This document shows, in pieces, positions 1 through 8,358 of a stretch of 12,115 nucleotides of DNA. Below the pieces are notes generated by a model. That model was not told the DNA's origin and ran no database searches. It worked only from the letters and a program-made list of their open reading frames with translations. The stretch's first letter is position 1. Each line of letters opens with the position of its first letter. The position numbers and the translations under genes are program-made. Source of the DNA: Candolleomyces eurysporus (taxonomy: Eukaryota > Basidiomycota > Agaricomycetes > Agaricales > Psathyrellaceae); contig JANBPK010001180.1 in NCBI GenBank assembly GCA_027579435.1, forward strand, positions 1-12,115. The letters run 5' to 3'.

Positions 1-57
1 CGTGTACGTTAATTTTTTTATGATCTCGTCTCGCACGCACTTACATGCACCGAACAG

Positions 58-117
58 CTGCGAACCTTGCAAGTGCTCAAGGACCAGGCTCACTCTCACC
101 GCGAGTTCCGACAGTAA
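58..117 (+). CDS. Possible 3'-terminal exon of a gene entering from the left edge
   Basis: A GTACGT donor-like site at base 4 and a CGAACAG acceptor ending at base 57 bound a 54-bp intron-like stretch, with an ACTTAC branch-like motif inside. After it, 19 codons are open to TAA at 115-117 and read as a charged helical peptide beginning LRTLQVLKDQ. The preceding exon would lie outside the window, so frame continuity cannot be tested. The charged, Q/R-rich make-up would suit the end of a coiled coil, but this is too short to assign. The call rests only on splice signals and codon character. Confidence 0.3.
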   Translation: MRTLQVLKDQAHSHREFRQ

Positions 118-657
118 AGCTTATGTGTCCGAGTCGTTACCATCGGCTCTCGTCCTTGTGAACCTAGTCACTCGAGCCTTGAGTCTTAATATGACTTTTA
201 ATAGAAATGATCAAGTACTTCTCTGATTTTCTGAGAATTATTAAGGACTGTATAAAAATTGAGAATCCGAGACCCCGACGATGGACCGGATTCATGAATA
301 TGGTCGCTGGATGGGTGATCTTGGTTTTTGCATACGGGTGAGTGGACGAATGCAGCTCTAGTAAGTCGCTAACCGTTGAGCTGCCGTCGTCGATTTGAAG
401 GACAAAGATTCGACGAATCAACAACATACCGAGGGGCTCATCCAGTAATGGCCTCGAAACTTGTCCCTAGACAACGTCTGCAACAGAAAATGATGCACGG
501 AGGATATGGATTGAGTACTATTATTCTCTATGTTGGGTCGTCGCTCCAGATGATTCGCGCAATCTGGGGATCAGTGCAATCCCAACAGACGCTATAGACG
601 AAATCCACTCTGCCCTCGACGCCAGGCGGATTGGATACGTTAAGTAGCTACAAGGAA
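118..657. other. No supported gene (540 bp)
   Basis: Short open frames occur on both strands, but none has a codon pattern, splice sites or resemblance to the other genes here that would support it. I see no repeat shared with the rest of the window in this stretch. Confidence 0.5.
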
Positions 658-1066
658 CTACAGAGAAAGGAAGTTGGAGGCTAAATCATTCGATCAGAAG
701 AGTGAGAAAGCGAAAGGGTTTAGAGACGACTCACCGTGGTCAAGCAGGTCGGAGGCAAGCCGCTTGGTGCGTACGATCTGCCGATGGAAATCGATGAGAG
801 GCCGGCAAATTCAAAGATGCGAGGGACAAGGTAGGATAGAAACTCACGACACCATTGACATCCTCGAGAGCGTCTGCGAGCTGACGCTCAGAGCGTCGTT
901 CGGACTGTAACGAGAGCTTGAGGGGTTAGGAAGAGTCAACAAGGGCGAGGACGGGAAGGAGGAAGTACTCACTGGAGACTTGCCGCGATATCACCCGAAG
1001 AGGCCGAGGCACCGGTAGAAAGCTCGAGGGAGCACACGTCTATTGAGTGTATGGAGTCGAGACGGC
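658..1066 (-). pseudogene. RING/coiled-coil family pseudogene (RING domain and most of the coiled-coil exon deleted)
   Basis: The reverse complement aligns with gene A (5048-5851). Retained parts are the tail of the second exon (about 971-1066), the end of the third exon, intron four, a fourth exon (735-777) identical to gene A at all 43 positions, intron five, and a last exon ending in TAG at 658-660. Two deletions disable it. One removes the start codon and the whole RING region, joining promoter sequence straight to the post-RING linker. The other removes about 186 bp, including the acceptor of intron two and most of exon three. Intron four carries a 6-bp insertion relative to A. The remaining exon pieces are still open in the gene A frame, which suggests a fairly recent loss. 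It cannot make a RING protein as it stands. Confidence 0.8.
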
Positions 1067-1310
1067 CGAAGCAACCTGAAATTATGTAGAGTGCCGGTAC
1101 CTAGATGTGCTTTGGCACTGAGTGTTGGTGCCATTGGGTGCTTTGATCGTCATGACTAGACCCACGGCCGTGATATGGTCAGCTGGCGGCCGAATTCGAG
1201 GGAATAACAGAGATTACCCATCGTATTCACAAGTTTACTCGTATTCGTATTGGTAGAGGGGGAGAGCATTCACGTCAACGCGTACGTCACATCATCGCTG
1301 TTGATCACTG
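658..1310 (-). repeat. Left arm of a large imperfect inverted duplication (partner 4400-5851)
   Basis: This arm comprises the pseudogene plus its upstream flank (about 1067-1310). The flank matches the reverse complement of about 4400-4640, including the blocks GGTCAGCTGGCGG, TTCGAGGGAATAA, ACAGAGATTACCCA and CGTATTGGTAGAGG. It carries about 40 bp absent from the right-hand copy (near 1130-1170). It lacks the 4723-4932 inverted-repeat arm and the second promoter copy found on the right, so it preserves the simpler arrangement. Confidence 0.8.
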
Positions 1311-1807
1311 TCAATTTGATTGCGATACAGACCAATTGTTAGGCACTGTCGACTGCGAATGATTGGTGCTAGGAGGTTCTATAGAAAGGCGACAACACGG
1401 CGGGTTATCATACCTCAAATCAGTTTCCTTTTAAGCTCCCACTGGAGCTCCTACTAATAAAGATACTATTATCAACTTCGTAAAGAGAGCTCCACAAAGA
1501 ATTGTACTATAACTTCGAACATCAGGCGCCAGTTCAAGGCTGCATGGCCGATTATGCCTAGTCGCACGTTCAGACTTCAACCGTTCAGTTGACGTTGTAT
1601 GCTCATCTGTTCCCCTTCAACTATTTTATTTTGAGCTCTCAGCTTCGGCCCATACGTAGCCTTCACCGATTGCGAGACAATGCCCATTTATTCGAATGCT
1701 TCCAATTGGGATTGGGGTTTCGCTTGGGACGAGGCTTGTGTCGCTGAGGGGATTGCTCGAGTCCAGCTCAAGAAGGTTCTCTGGAATGCCGAGTGCTGCC
1801 GCACATT
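1311..1807. other. Intergenic, downstream of the MYND gene (about 500 bp)
   Basis: AT-richer sequence between the left duplication arm and the stop codon of the MYND gene. No open frame with coding character was found. It should contain the 3' untranslated region and polyadenylation region of the minus-strand MYND gene, but I could not pick out a definite signal. Confidence 0.45.
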
Positions 1808-3873
1808 CTAGTGACCTACGAATTCGGACAGAACGCGGTCAGAGACGATGCCGAGATGATTAAAGCGGGGCCGAGAGACTGACCCGTATTTTTCGATGCT
1901 GTAAACAGCCATGAAGTGCTTATCTGTACCAAGCTGGAGCTTCACTGTCACGAACCTAACAGTGTTGGTTCCCAAGCCCTGCACCATTTCAACGAGTCTA
2001 ACTTGGGAACCTTCTCGACTAGGCAATTGATTGAGTTCCTGCAAGAGCGAAGCAACCCAGGGCCGTAGGTGTTCGTCGTTCAAACGCATCACAACTCCGT
2101 ACCACACGTCCCGTGGGATGGGGAACAAGATTCCTTTCCCCGTTTGAGTGACGCAGAGAACTGTGGCGACCTCGTGAGGTGGAAGGTCTGGAAATGTCTT
2201 CAGGCGTGCCTGCTCAGCGAGCGTAATGGTACTCTGTCCTGCGACTTGGTTAAAGTGGGTCTGGGCGATGGCAATTCTGGGTATTCGGGATCTCAGATGG
2301 ATTTTTCCGAGCATAGGCGGGCGATCTGAAGCTGTGACGTCAGGAATTGATTAACCGTCGTCGAACAAACAGACTTACATGAAGCGGTCTGAGAGCACTC
2401 AGTGCGGTGCCTCTCGTTCCAGTCGTATTTCTGGCATTCCGCAGAGCAATACATAAACAAGGAGCATCCAGAGCANTTTTTTTGACTTCGACGAGGAGCT
2501 CAACTGGAAATCAGACCTATTGCACTGACATTCAAAGGTCGATGAGCTGACGTTGAACACACAAGAGGGAAGAGTCGACAAACCGACGGATTATCGCAGC
2601 CACGAGCGCAATGTTCGATCGAACGTTGCCAGTCCTTCAGACCTTCCACAACTTTCCATGCTTCCGCAAGTCGGGGGTCAAGCTTGCTGCAACTCTTGTC
2701 TGGTAATCCTTCGAAGTTCGGTACTCTTAGCCCAAAGCACCAATCTGTCGCGGCATGGATGAAGGTGCATGCCACCTGCCTGGCCTGGCAGTTATCTGGA
2801 TCCTGATCGAGAGATGATCGTTCCAGGATGCGAAGAGCAATTGCAAGGAGGGGTCCGGTAACCACTTGTTTGGCACCGGCTGGACTGGAAAATGCCCTGA
2901 CCATGATTCGGCTAGTGATCGCTGCAATCGGGAGAAGATTCGAATTCGCAAGGTGTCGAGTGTGCGCTTCGAGTAGCCGCAAACATTGGCGAAAGAAGCC
3001 TGATGCAAGTAATTTAGGCCATACTCTGGGGTCGCTTGATTCGAAGCATTCGGTAATATCTAGAAGGTTGTTGAGGTATTGGATCACCAGTTCGTGAGGC
3101 AAGGAGCCATTATTCATGCAGCTAGTCACCTGGTGGCATCTTTGGATGATGGAGTTGACAAGTGAGGCCACAGGTACTTGTAAAGTTGACAGACGGTCAC
3201 AAAGGATCTGCTTTCCGTCCTCATCTTTGATTATGATTGTCATCAAGTAGGAGAGAGGGCAATGAGTCCTTCCCACTTGCAGCCAAAGGAGAAAGCAACC
3301 TTTTCCGTCCTTGAACAACCACAGCGAGAGAACAAGCTCCAGAAAGGTGTGAGAAGAGGCAAAGGCCGTGCGGAGGCAAGGTGGCCCCCAAGAACTCAGG
3401 TAGGAGAGAAGTGGGAGGTAGGTGTCGGCTAATTTGGTGACCACAGTGTCCTTCTGACCTTCTAGTGCTGCTACGACCGTGAGACGCCGGATCCAAGCGC
3501 AGATTCCATCGACAAATGGTAAGAATTGGTCGAAGGAGATTGCTGCAAGAGATTGATTAGAAAACACATTCATCTCGAAGACCAAGAGAATGATCTCCAG
3601 GGATATGTCGGCGCGGCGATTGGGCTCAATTGTGTTCGGATTGTCGTATCGGTCTGGCATTAAATCGAGATGTAAATTCGATAGAGCCACACTGAGGGCG
3701 TCAGCCTCCCAATGGACTCCAGGGCGAGCGCCCAGTTGACGCAGTAAGCGGATGAGCGTGTCGGACCATTGATTTCTGGTCCTGGACAAGACCTTGGTAA
3801 AAGGACGTTAGCCTTGTGAATGGGGAGTTCCAGTCACAGAATAATCAAGCACCTTGGGCGAGAAAGGATCCAT
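1808..3873 (-). CDS. MYND-type zinc-finger protein, four exons, about 637 aa
   Basis: Exons are 3873-3838, 3792-2563, 2503-2379 and 2331-1808. Introns are 45, 59 and 47 bp, all GT..AG; the first has GCTAAC before its acceptor, and all junction phases agree. ATG 3873 follows a TATAAA (3928-3933, read on the minus strand) by about 55 bp. Residues 1-410 form a leucine-rich helical region without a known catalytic motif. The zinc finger spans about 407-458: a first Cys group (C407, C411, C417), then CSGC (432-435), YCSAEC (440-445), W450, H454 and C458, matching the MYND consensus. Residues 463-637 are a mixed region that I cannot assign. MYND fingers bind proline-rich peptides; with no SET domain visible, a methyltransferase role is not supported. 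The N at 2476 shifts the frame inside the finger; leaving it out restores SKSKKCSGC and a 1914-nt coding length. An alternative first donor (AAG/GTGCTT) and an alternative last acceptor (TTCAG, 6 bp on) are also in frame. Confidence 0.87.
2476..2483. other. Ambiguous base beside a T7 run, causing an apparent frameshift
   Basis: An N precedes seven T (A7 then N on the coding strand of the MYND gene). Counting it as a base puts a stop upstream of the finger in the frame of the finger. Omitting it reads straight from the intron acceptor into CSGC. It is therefore most likely an uncertain homopolymer length and not a substitution. Confidence 0.75.
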
Positions 3874-3927
3874 ACTGGTCGCGTGTGTTGATATTGTATG
3901 AGCTCCAGAGCCAGCGAGCGACGACGC

Positions 3928-3933
3928 TTTATA
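3928..3933 (-). promoter_or_regulatory. TATA box of the MYND gene
   Basis: TATAAA followed by GCG on the minus strand, about 55 bp before the proposed ATG at 3873. It supports the short first exon over a start within the long second exon, which has an in-frame stop a few codons upstream and no early ATG. Confidence 0.6.
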
Positions 3934-3976
3934 CTGTGTCAAAAACAAGCCAATCCTTTCAAGATATAGTGAGTCC

Positions 3977-4187
3977 GAACAGAAAAAGAAGGGAATTCTG
4001 AACAAGATACATTGTAATTACTTTGTTCTTGGTCACCAACAATGCGGTATGGCAGTGGCTCATGATTCGACCCATTGGCAGATTGGCGACGCGACGTAAC
4101 TAGGAGTCATGGCTTGGCAAGTCCAGGAACGGCGTCTGCATAGCCATGGGGACCTGGGAGCTGAAGGAATGTGAGTACGGACCACAC
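3977..4187 (+). repeat. Inverted repeat, left arm (about 210 bp)
   Basis: The arm aligns with the reverse complement of 4723-4932 at roughly 85-90% by eye. Shared blocks include GTAATTACTTTGT, GGTCACCAACAATGCGGTA, CGACCCATTGGCAG, GACGCGACGTAACTA, AAGTCCAGGAACGGCGTC and GACCTGGGAGCTGA. Its outer end lies just upstream of the MYND promoter. No terminal target-site duplication or transposase is visible. The arms could be two inverted copies of an older sequence or the ends of a non-autonomous element. Confidence 0.85.
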
Positions 4188-4590
4188 ACGCTTCACGTCC
4201 TAACGAGGATTCATGATCAGGATCCACCAAGACGGAAGCAAGACACCGAATCTCACAGAGACCAGCTGAAGAAAGATCCAGGTGTATTCCTGAGGGCTAG
4301 AGGTCCATTATATATGCGATGTTGCCTCTCGTCGACTATCGCTTGTCCTTTCTCTAGTTGTGTTGTGTAACATATGTGTGATGGGCATGTGGAAAAAAAC
4401 ATGGATTGGCAACAGCAACAATCTGTGACGTCGATGCGCAAAGGCAGTGGATGCTCTCTACCTCTACCAATACGAATGGACTTTACCTTCCCCGACATGA
4501 GCCGGTGAATACGGTGGGTAATCTCTGTTATATTAATTATTCCCTCGAATTTCACCGCCAGCTGACCATGGCCACAATGGCATCAACGCT
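4188..4590. other. Loop of the inverted repeat; ancient upstream flank of the RING gene
   Basis: No convincing gene. The first part (to about 4400) has no partner elsewhere in the window and contains a TATATA stretch near 4310. From about 4400 it is the upstream flank shared with 1067-1310 on the opposite strand. Confidence 0.55.
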
Positions 4591-4596
4591 CTGTGT

Positions 4597-4728
4597 CAAA
4601 GCACATCTAACTACCGGCTCCCTATATAATTTCAGGTTCCTCCGCTGCCGCCGATGTACGTCTCGGCCTTGTCCCCTGCTTTGCCCCTCTGCTTCGACTT
4701 TCTCACCCATGCTGGCCTCTTTGTGTGG
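4597..4728 (+). pseudogene. Truncated duplicate of the RING gene promoter and start
   Basis: This is a direct repeat of 4937-5064 (gene A). It keeps CAAAGCACATCTA, TATATAAT (4623-4630), CAGGTTCCTCCGCTG, GATGTACGTCTCGGCC and an ATG at 4709, with the same 85-bp TATA-to-ATG spacing as gene A. After about seven codons the similarity stops at the inner end of the right inverted-repeat arm, before any zinc ligand pair is completed. The upstream ATG is out of frame with 4709 because of a 1-bp difference. Any transcript would run into the repeat arm; a RING protein cannot result. Confidence 0.75.
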
Positions 4729-4932
4729 TTCGTACTCACATTCCCTCAGCTCCCAGGTCCTCATGACTATGCCGACGCCGTTCCTGGACTTGCCCAAGGC
4801 AAGACTGTTAGTTACGTCGCGTCACCAAGCTGCCAATGGGTCGAACCATGAGCCACTGTACCGCATTGTTGGTGACCAAGTACAAAGTAATTACAACGTA
4901 TCTTGTCTTGTCCACAATTCCCTTCTTGTTCC
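4723..4932 (-). repeat. Inverted repeat, right arm (about 210 bp)
   Basis: Partner of 3977-4187 in opposite orientation. Its inner end abuts the truncated RING start, and its outer end abuts the second copy of the RING promoter at 4937. The pseudogene copy on the left (1067-1310) runs from the old flank straight into the promoter without this arm, so the arm here is an insertion relative to that copy. Several frames are open through the arm, but none has supporting signals. Confidence 0.85.
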
Positions 4933-4936
4933 GTTC

Positions 4937-5064
4937 CAAAGCACATCTAGCCACCGGCATCCTATATAATCTCAGGTTCCTCCGCTGCTGCCGATGTACG
5001 TCTCGGCCTCGCCCCCTACTACGCCCCCTGCTTCGACTTTCTTACCCATGCTGGTCTCTTGTGG
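4937..5064 (+). repeat. Direct repeat: promoter and start of gene A (partner 4597-4728)
   Basis: About 125 bp, close to 90% identical by eye to 4597-4728. It includes the TATA element, the leader and the first codons of gene A. Confidence 0.8.
4963..4970 (+). promoter_or_regulatory. TATA box of RING gene A
   Basis: TATATAAT, 85 bp before ATG 5048. The same element and spacing occur in the truncated duplicate (4623-4630 to 4709), and a TATAAA stands 75 bp before the gene B start. Confidence 0.6.
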
Positions 5065-5851
5065 TATATGTTACAGTCTCTTTCACCCGACGCAATGTCC
5101 CGCGAGCTATCTAACCTGTGGTGCGTCACTCATGATCACTATATGGTTCGGCTGGCCAGTCTCTCACCGTGTGTTTTCCTTCGAATTTTCAGGTCATGTG
5201 TTCTGCACAAGCTGCTGCCGTACCTTGGTCGGCCGTGCGCGTTGTCCGTTCAAGTGCCGTCGTCTCGACTTCATACGCTCAAGAGACGTGCGCCCCCTCG
5301 AGCTTTCTACCGGTGCCTCGGCCTCTTCAGGTGATATTGAAGCGAGTCTCCAGTGAGTACTTCCTCCTTCCCGTCCTCGCCCTTGTTGACTCTTATTCAG
5401 GGCCGTCGCCGCCAGTGTGACCCGACACGAGCTCCTCGAGGCCCAATGCGATTCCCTTCTTCGGTCCATCAAAATTGCGCAGACCATCAGCAACCATTTG
5501 TCCTCCATCGCAAACGACCTGGATGTGAGGAACATGGCCCTATCAAGGGAGAAAGCCGACATGCGCGACGCCATCTGTACTCTCAAGCTCTCGCTACAGT
5601 CCGAACGACGCTCTGAGCGTCAGCTCGCAGACGCTCTCGAGGATGTCAATGGCGCCGTGAGTTTCTATTCTACTTCTCCCTCTCATCTTTGCCGGCCTCT
5701 CATCGATTTCCATCGGCAGATCGTACGCACCAAGCGGCTTGCCTCCGACCTGCTTGACCACGGTGAGTCGTCTCTAAACCCTTTCGCTTTCTCGCTCTTC
5801 TTATCGGACGATTTAGCCTCCAACTTCTTTTGTTATGAACCGGTCCCGTAA
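5048..5851 (+). CDS. RING-finger/coiled-coil protein A, five exons, 188 aa
   Basis: Exons are 5048-5120, 5193-5352, 5401-5656, 5720-5762 and 5817-5851; introns are 72, 48, 63 and 54 bp, all GT..AG with matching phases (567 nt coding). The RING is at the N-terminus (residues 5-47): CGIC, then TCGHVFC, TSC, and a last pair written CPFKC. It fits a C3HC4 RING except for three residues in the final Cys pair where two are usual. A linker rich in Ser, Ala and Arg follows. Residues of about 80-175 form a long charged heptad-like helix. RING domains recruit E2 enzymes for ubiquitin or SUMO transfer; N-terminal RING plus coiled coil suggests a self-associating E3-like protein, which is inference. Start 5048 is chosen because gene B begins at the same place (MLV.CGIC). 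An in-frame ATG at 4994 would add 18 residues but lies only about 25 bp from the TATA element. Confidence 0.8.
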
Positions 5852-6156
5852 CTTTTTTGTACGATGGCCATTGTTGACCCGTTCTTCGTCGGTGTTTGAC
5901 TAGACACCCCGTGCAGTTCATGCAGTTCTTACTTCTTTCTTCTCACCCTCGTCCCAGGTCAGGGCCTTTCAGCCTTTATCGAATCGGATTATAGACAACA
6001 TTGACATACTTTCTAATCCAAGCAATACTTCATAGTAAACATATGGTTAGCATAGCAGTGTTACTGAACACAACAGCCTAAAGAATCGGTCGTTTCTCAA
6101 AGCATTGATTTCGAATGATAATTGTGTAGTACCCGCGACGAGGGAGAAAAGATTGC
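5852..6156. other. Convergent intergenic region (305 bp)
   Basis: It lies between the stop of gene A (plus) and the stop of the minus-strand gene at 6157-7023, so both 3' ends share it. I see no further gene. A short tandem TGCAGTTCA-like repeat lies near 5914-5928. Confidence 0.5.
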
Positions 6157-7023
6157 TCAAACTGAGCAGCGAAGATCATAGCGGCCAAAGGCGTTGTTAA
6201 TGGTCTCATTGAGCGCGTGAATGGCTTGCACGACTTCTTGAAGGAGGACCAAATGCTGATATAGAGACCGTCAGCTTGACCATAAAAACTGACTGTAAAG
6301 GATAAATCTTACATCGCAAGGGGTAGGCAGAGGGAAGTCACGGCGTTCGATATCCACGTCCGCCTGGAGTTCTTCGCTGTCGGGATCATGCATGGGATAG
6401 TCCTCGTCATTACTGGCAAATAGGTTGGTAGAGGTGGTATAATTGGTAGTGGGGAGACGGTGACCGCGAGTATCGGGATGCATGAGGACGAAGGTCGGTT
6501 GACTACGGTCTTGGTCGTCCTGGTTGCGAGGAGGCTGAACGTCTTGAGTGTCATTGAACGACTCGTCGGTGTCCTGATCGTACTGAGAGCGACTGAACAA
6601 CTCGTATGGGTACCGAATGTCCTGGTCGAGAGAGAATTGGATCTCCTGGGAGTGCTCGGCTTGAAATCCGGGCTCCCTCTCGTCCTTGTCTTGCTGTTCG
6701 TCCCAGATCGGGGAATGGCAGAGCCGAGGTGTGCTCCCTCCCAGAACGCCACGCACCGATGCCGACGCCGAAGGAGAGACGGCCTACGTCCACAATGTCA
6801 GTACTAAGATTGAATAATGAGAGGGAGAACAGACCCTCGGCGTCGAAGGCGGACTCATGGTGGACGCTCGCGAACTGGAGGCAGCCCGTGCCTTTGGAGA
6901 CCGGATGGGAGCGTGTTTCACACCCTTCAGACTTGATTTTGACCTCTTACGTCGACGAATGAGCCGGAGGATAGCCCTCGAAAGAGATGGAGGAAGGTGA
7001 ATGTCGGACTTTATGGTCAACAT
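6157..7023 (-). CDS. Unknown protein, basic N-terminus and acidic/Gln-rich middle, three exons, 252 aa
   Basis: Exons are 7023-6835, 6783-6313 and 6255-6157. Introns are 51 and 57 bp, both in phase 0 with a CTGAC branch motif; donors are GTCTGT and GTAAGA. Total coding length is 759 nt. ATG 7023 follows a TTTAAAA element (7104-7110) by about 85 bp. Residues 20-35 are strongly basic (RRRKRSK), which could act as a nuclear localisation signal. Residues of about 85-150 are rich in Asp, Gln and Ser, probably disordered. The last exon encodes an amphipathic helix (LLQEVVQAIHALNETINNAF), possibly an interaction segment. I do not recognise a family. It is convergent with gene A and divergent from gene B, whose ATG is 455 bp away. 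The weak GTCTGT donor is the least certain point. Confidence 0.62.
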
Positions 7024-7478
7024 CCTGGGCCCTGCCGTGTGGAGTTTAGGATCAAGACTAGTCCTGGAGAGAAGTCGGGGGAATGGGAGATTGACTTCAC
7101 CCCTTTTAAATCCCCCCTTTTATCTTGTTGAGGACCTCTGTCGATAGCTGTCATACTCAAGCCTGGCGAAGGACATGTCTTCGGAGGTGTGATCGACGAA
7201 AGGTAGTCGAGTGATGGTCAGGAGGGTAAGACTACCAAAAGCGGGTTGCACCATATTTGGATGTGATCGAGGGCGATCAGAGGTGTGATGGTGTCAAGGT
7301 GCTCTCCCTATGCTCTCGCTTTCATTGCAGGACCTTTCCTCAATCAACATGGCGCTCTCTGTCTCATATGGGAGGGAGGAAGACCGCCCCTCAAGTTCAG
7401 CTCTATAAACACAGCTCCTTTACCTCCTCAGAATCCCCACGTCCCGGACCCCGTCGCCTGGCACCCGTCCTGCGCATT
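7024..7478. promoter_or_regulatory. Divergent intergenic region between the unknown gene and RING gene B
   Basis: This 455-bp stretch holds two TATA-like elements facing apart: TTTAAAA (7104-7110, minus strand) for the unknown gene and TATAAA (7404-7409, plus strand), 75 bp before the gene B ATG. The sequence after 7404 is pyrimidine-rich, as is common before fungal start codons. Frames open across it are not supported as genes. Confidence 0.55.
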
Positions 7479-8358
7479 ATGCTGGTTGCCTGTGGAATTT
7501 GTTTCGATGCACTCCACCATGCTCATAGACCTGCCTGTCGTTTGGTCTGCGGTATTTATACATTCTGTCTCTATTCTGTCAATCACTCCCTCACTTTTGA
7601 CCGAGAGCAGGGCACGTTTTCTGTGCGTCATGTTGCGATCGCCTCATCGTCACTGGACACTCTTGCGCCTTCAAATGCTCAGGCAACTTCCCCTTGGACT
7701 ATCGGCATGTCAAGCCCCTGCATCTATCCGTGTTTCCCATCAAAGTAAAGGATAGACGTCGTGCCGAGCTCTATTACACCTTCCTGAAGGACGCGGTAGG
7801 GACGTGTAATTTATTTTCCGGCCCTATACCAGACGACGATGCATCAGCGGCCTTACAGTGAGCCTTCGAATCCTTGAAACTTTTTCTTCCGCTTACGGCT
7901 TTCACTTTTAGATCCATCGCGTCCAACAAAGTTCGAGAAGGCTTTCTCCAGGAACAGTGTGCTTCCCTCGTGCACGCTCTGAAGCTCGAGAGAGTGGTCA
8001 CAGAACGTCTCTCTCAAGTTCTGAAGCGGAACGAAGCTCAGTTGCTTATTCTTGCCAGAGAAGAAGCCGACTTGCGTGTCACCATCATGAACCACCGCCA
8101 AACATTACTTGCGGAAGAGGTGATTGGTCGAGATCTCAAAATCGAGCTAGGCCGTCTCCGGGGAAAGGTTCGTATCTTATAACTAACGCTTGAAAGTCGT
8201 TGATCCTGATTTTTTTGGGCTTCAAATCATCGAAGATTGACCGCGAGCGGAAACTGGTGTCTCATCTCCTCCAACAAGGTATGGCTCCACCTCCGTGATC
8301 AATGGCAGTCGTGCATGCTTACCACCTCTCGACAGCCAGCGCCCATTTCCATAACTAA
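7479..8358 (+). CDS. RING-finger/coiled-coil protein B, paralogue of A, five exons, 213 aa
   Basis: Exons are 7479-7551, 7611-7857, 7912-8167, 8236-8278 and 8336-8358; introns are 59, 54, 68 and 57 bp, with all phases matching (642 nt coding). Exons one, three and four have exactly the lengths seen in gene A (73, 256 and 43 nt), with the same phases. The N-terminal RING reads MLVACGICFDAL, then VCGHVFCASCC, then CAFKC with the same three-residue spacing of the last Cys pair. The linker exon is 87 nt longer than in A. Exon three encodes an 85-residue helix with 23 identities to A in an ungapped hand alignment, strongest at QC.SL and AREEADLR. The predicted end is ASAHFHN; an acceptor 4 bp further on gives a different short tail. 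The likely role is an E3-ligase-like scaffold; the substrate is unknown. Confidence 0.82.

Noticed and set aside
2500..3789. Single-exon reading of the MYND gene from a TTG codon at 3789
   Set aside because: It has no ATG start and ends before the zinc finger. The spliced model supplies an ATG, a TATA box, a branch point and an intact finger.
3977..4932. Complete DNA transposon with terminal inverted repeats
   Set aside because: No transposase, no target-site duplication and no definite termini were seen; the loop contains local gene flank, so a plain element insertion is not supported.
4723..4969. Plus-strand reading through the right repeat arm as a gene
   Set aside because: Open frames there come from the inverted-repeat sequence and the truncated RING start; no splice or start signals support a separate protein.
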